Below are positions 5,546-5,970 of a stretch of DNA of 5,970 bases, piece by piece. The notes under the pieces are model-generated. The model saw only the letters and a list, made by a program, of their open reading frames with translations. It ran no database searches and was not told the DNA's origin. The position numbers were made by a program, and so were the translations under genes. This DNA comes from Rhodoferax sp. (GTDB lineage Bacteria > Pseudomonadota > Gammaproteobacteria > Burkholderiales > Burkholderiaceae_C), in the NCBI GenBank assembly GCA_030833685.1, contig JAURGS010000155.1:1-5970 (forward strand), written 5' to 3'. Positions within the stretch are counted from its first letter, which is position 1. Each line of letters starts with the position of its first letter.

Positions 5546-5970
5546 TTGAAAGTCAAGCGTAATCGATGGCCTTTGTCAAATCTGGCACTGGCTGTCATCA
5601 TCAGTCTGAGCTCAGCACAGGCATTGGCACTTTCATTGGGTCGCGCGCAGGTACTTTCTGCGCTCGGCGAGCCTCTGAAGGCTGAGATTGACATTTTGGA
5701 CATGACGGCGGGTGAAGCCAGCACCCTCACCACGCGCATAGCGGACCCGGAAGCGTTTCGGATGTCTGGCCTGGACTACAGCGCTGCCATGCCTGGCATC
5801 CAGCTGAGATTAGCGCGCCGAACCGATGGACGCTCTTTCATTCAGCTTACCGGACGTCAGCCAATCAATGAGCCATTCCTGGACCTTATTCTGGAGGCCA
5901 AATGGTCTTCGGGCAGGATTCTGCGCGACTACACGCTGCTTTTCGATCCGCCGCAGCTCAAGCCACAGGC
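5546..5970 (+). CDS. fimV: FimV/HubP-family polar protein, N-terminal part (runs off the window)
   Basis: The frame is open to the last base and gives about 141 residues of a protein normally 700-1000 long. FimV is an inner-membrane, peptidoglycan-binding polar hub that supports type IV pili and twitching in pseudomonads. Visible are a basic n-region (MKVKRNRW), a hydrophobic core (about 10-25) and a signal cleavage site after ALA (26-28). The mature start LSLGRAQVLSALGEPLKAEIDI then follows the FimV N-terminal domain pattern, ending near YTLLFDPPQ (about 130-138). The LysM, coiled-coil and C-terminal parts lie beyond the window. I prefer the TTG at 5546, because GGGAG (5533-5537) sits 8 nt upstream. 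An in-frame ATG at 5531 would add five residues but has no Shine-Dalgarno; TGA at 5510 closes the frame upstream. Its position after asd matches the order I recall in other Burkholderiales. Confidence 0.88.
   Translation, partial: MKVKRNRWPLSNLALAVIISLSSAQALALSLGRAQVLSALGEPLKAEIDILDMTAGEASTLTTRIADPEAFRMSGLDYSAAMPGIQLRLARRTDGRSFIQLTGRQPINEPFLDLILEAKWSSGRILRDYTLLFDPPQLKPQ

Noticed and set aside
5476..5562. 28-codon ORF overlapping the fimV start in another frame
   Set aside because: No Shine-Dalgarno, no coding-like features, and it overlaps the better supported fimV start.

Overview
The window reads as a chromosomal, housekeeping stretch of a betaproteobacterium, most likely order Burkholderiales and probably close to the Comamonadaceae. 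This rests on the gene order gltA, leuC, small lipoprotein, leuD, leuB, asd, fimV, all on the + strand, and on protein sequences that resemble remembered Comamonadaceae homologues. No database search was possible. No mobile element, CRISPR array, tRNA or rRNA gene was seen.

Layout: (1) 1-432 is the 3' end of citrate synthase (gltA), followed by a well-formed intrinsic terminator at 461-499 that separates it from the next unit. (2) 557-3969 is a leucine-biosynthesis cluster: leuC, an entericidin-like lipoprotein of 42 residues, leuD and leuB. Gaps are 16, 6 and 55 nt, consistent with one transcript. A weak promoter candidate lies just before leuC. (3) 3970-4178 is a 209-nt gap before asd. It holds a candidate -10 box, a 33-codon small ORF beginning where that promoter would start transcription, and a perfect 10-bp hairpin just after the ORF stop. 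(4) 4179-5309 is asd, aspartate-semialdehyde dehydrogenase. (5) 5310-5545 is a non-coding gap with two inverted repeats. (6) 5546 to the window end is the 5' part of fimV, including its signal peptide; it runs off the edge.

Functionally, LeuC and LeuD form isopropylmalate isomerase and LeuB is the following dehydrogenase, so together they carry 2-isopropylmalate to 2-oxoisocaproate. Asd supplies aspartate semialdehyde for lysine, threonine, methionine and diaminopimelate. GltA (TCA cycle entry) and FimV (cell-pole and type IV pilus organiser) are neighbours rather than pathway partners.

The genes themselves are ordinary and intact. The parts worth a second look are the leuB-asd gap (possible leaderless peptide or leader peptide with three consecutive Thr codons ahead of a strong stem-loop), the lipoprotein gene inside the leu cluster, a short Gly/Ser-rich stretch in LeuC, and the start of fimV. 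I did not find convincing evidence of a new multi-gene system.
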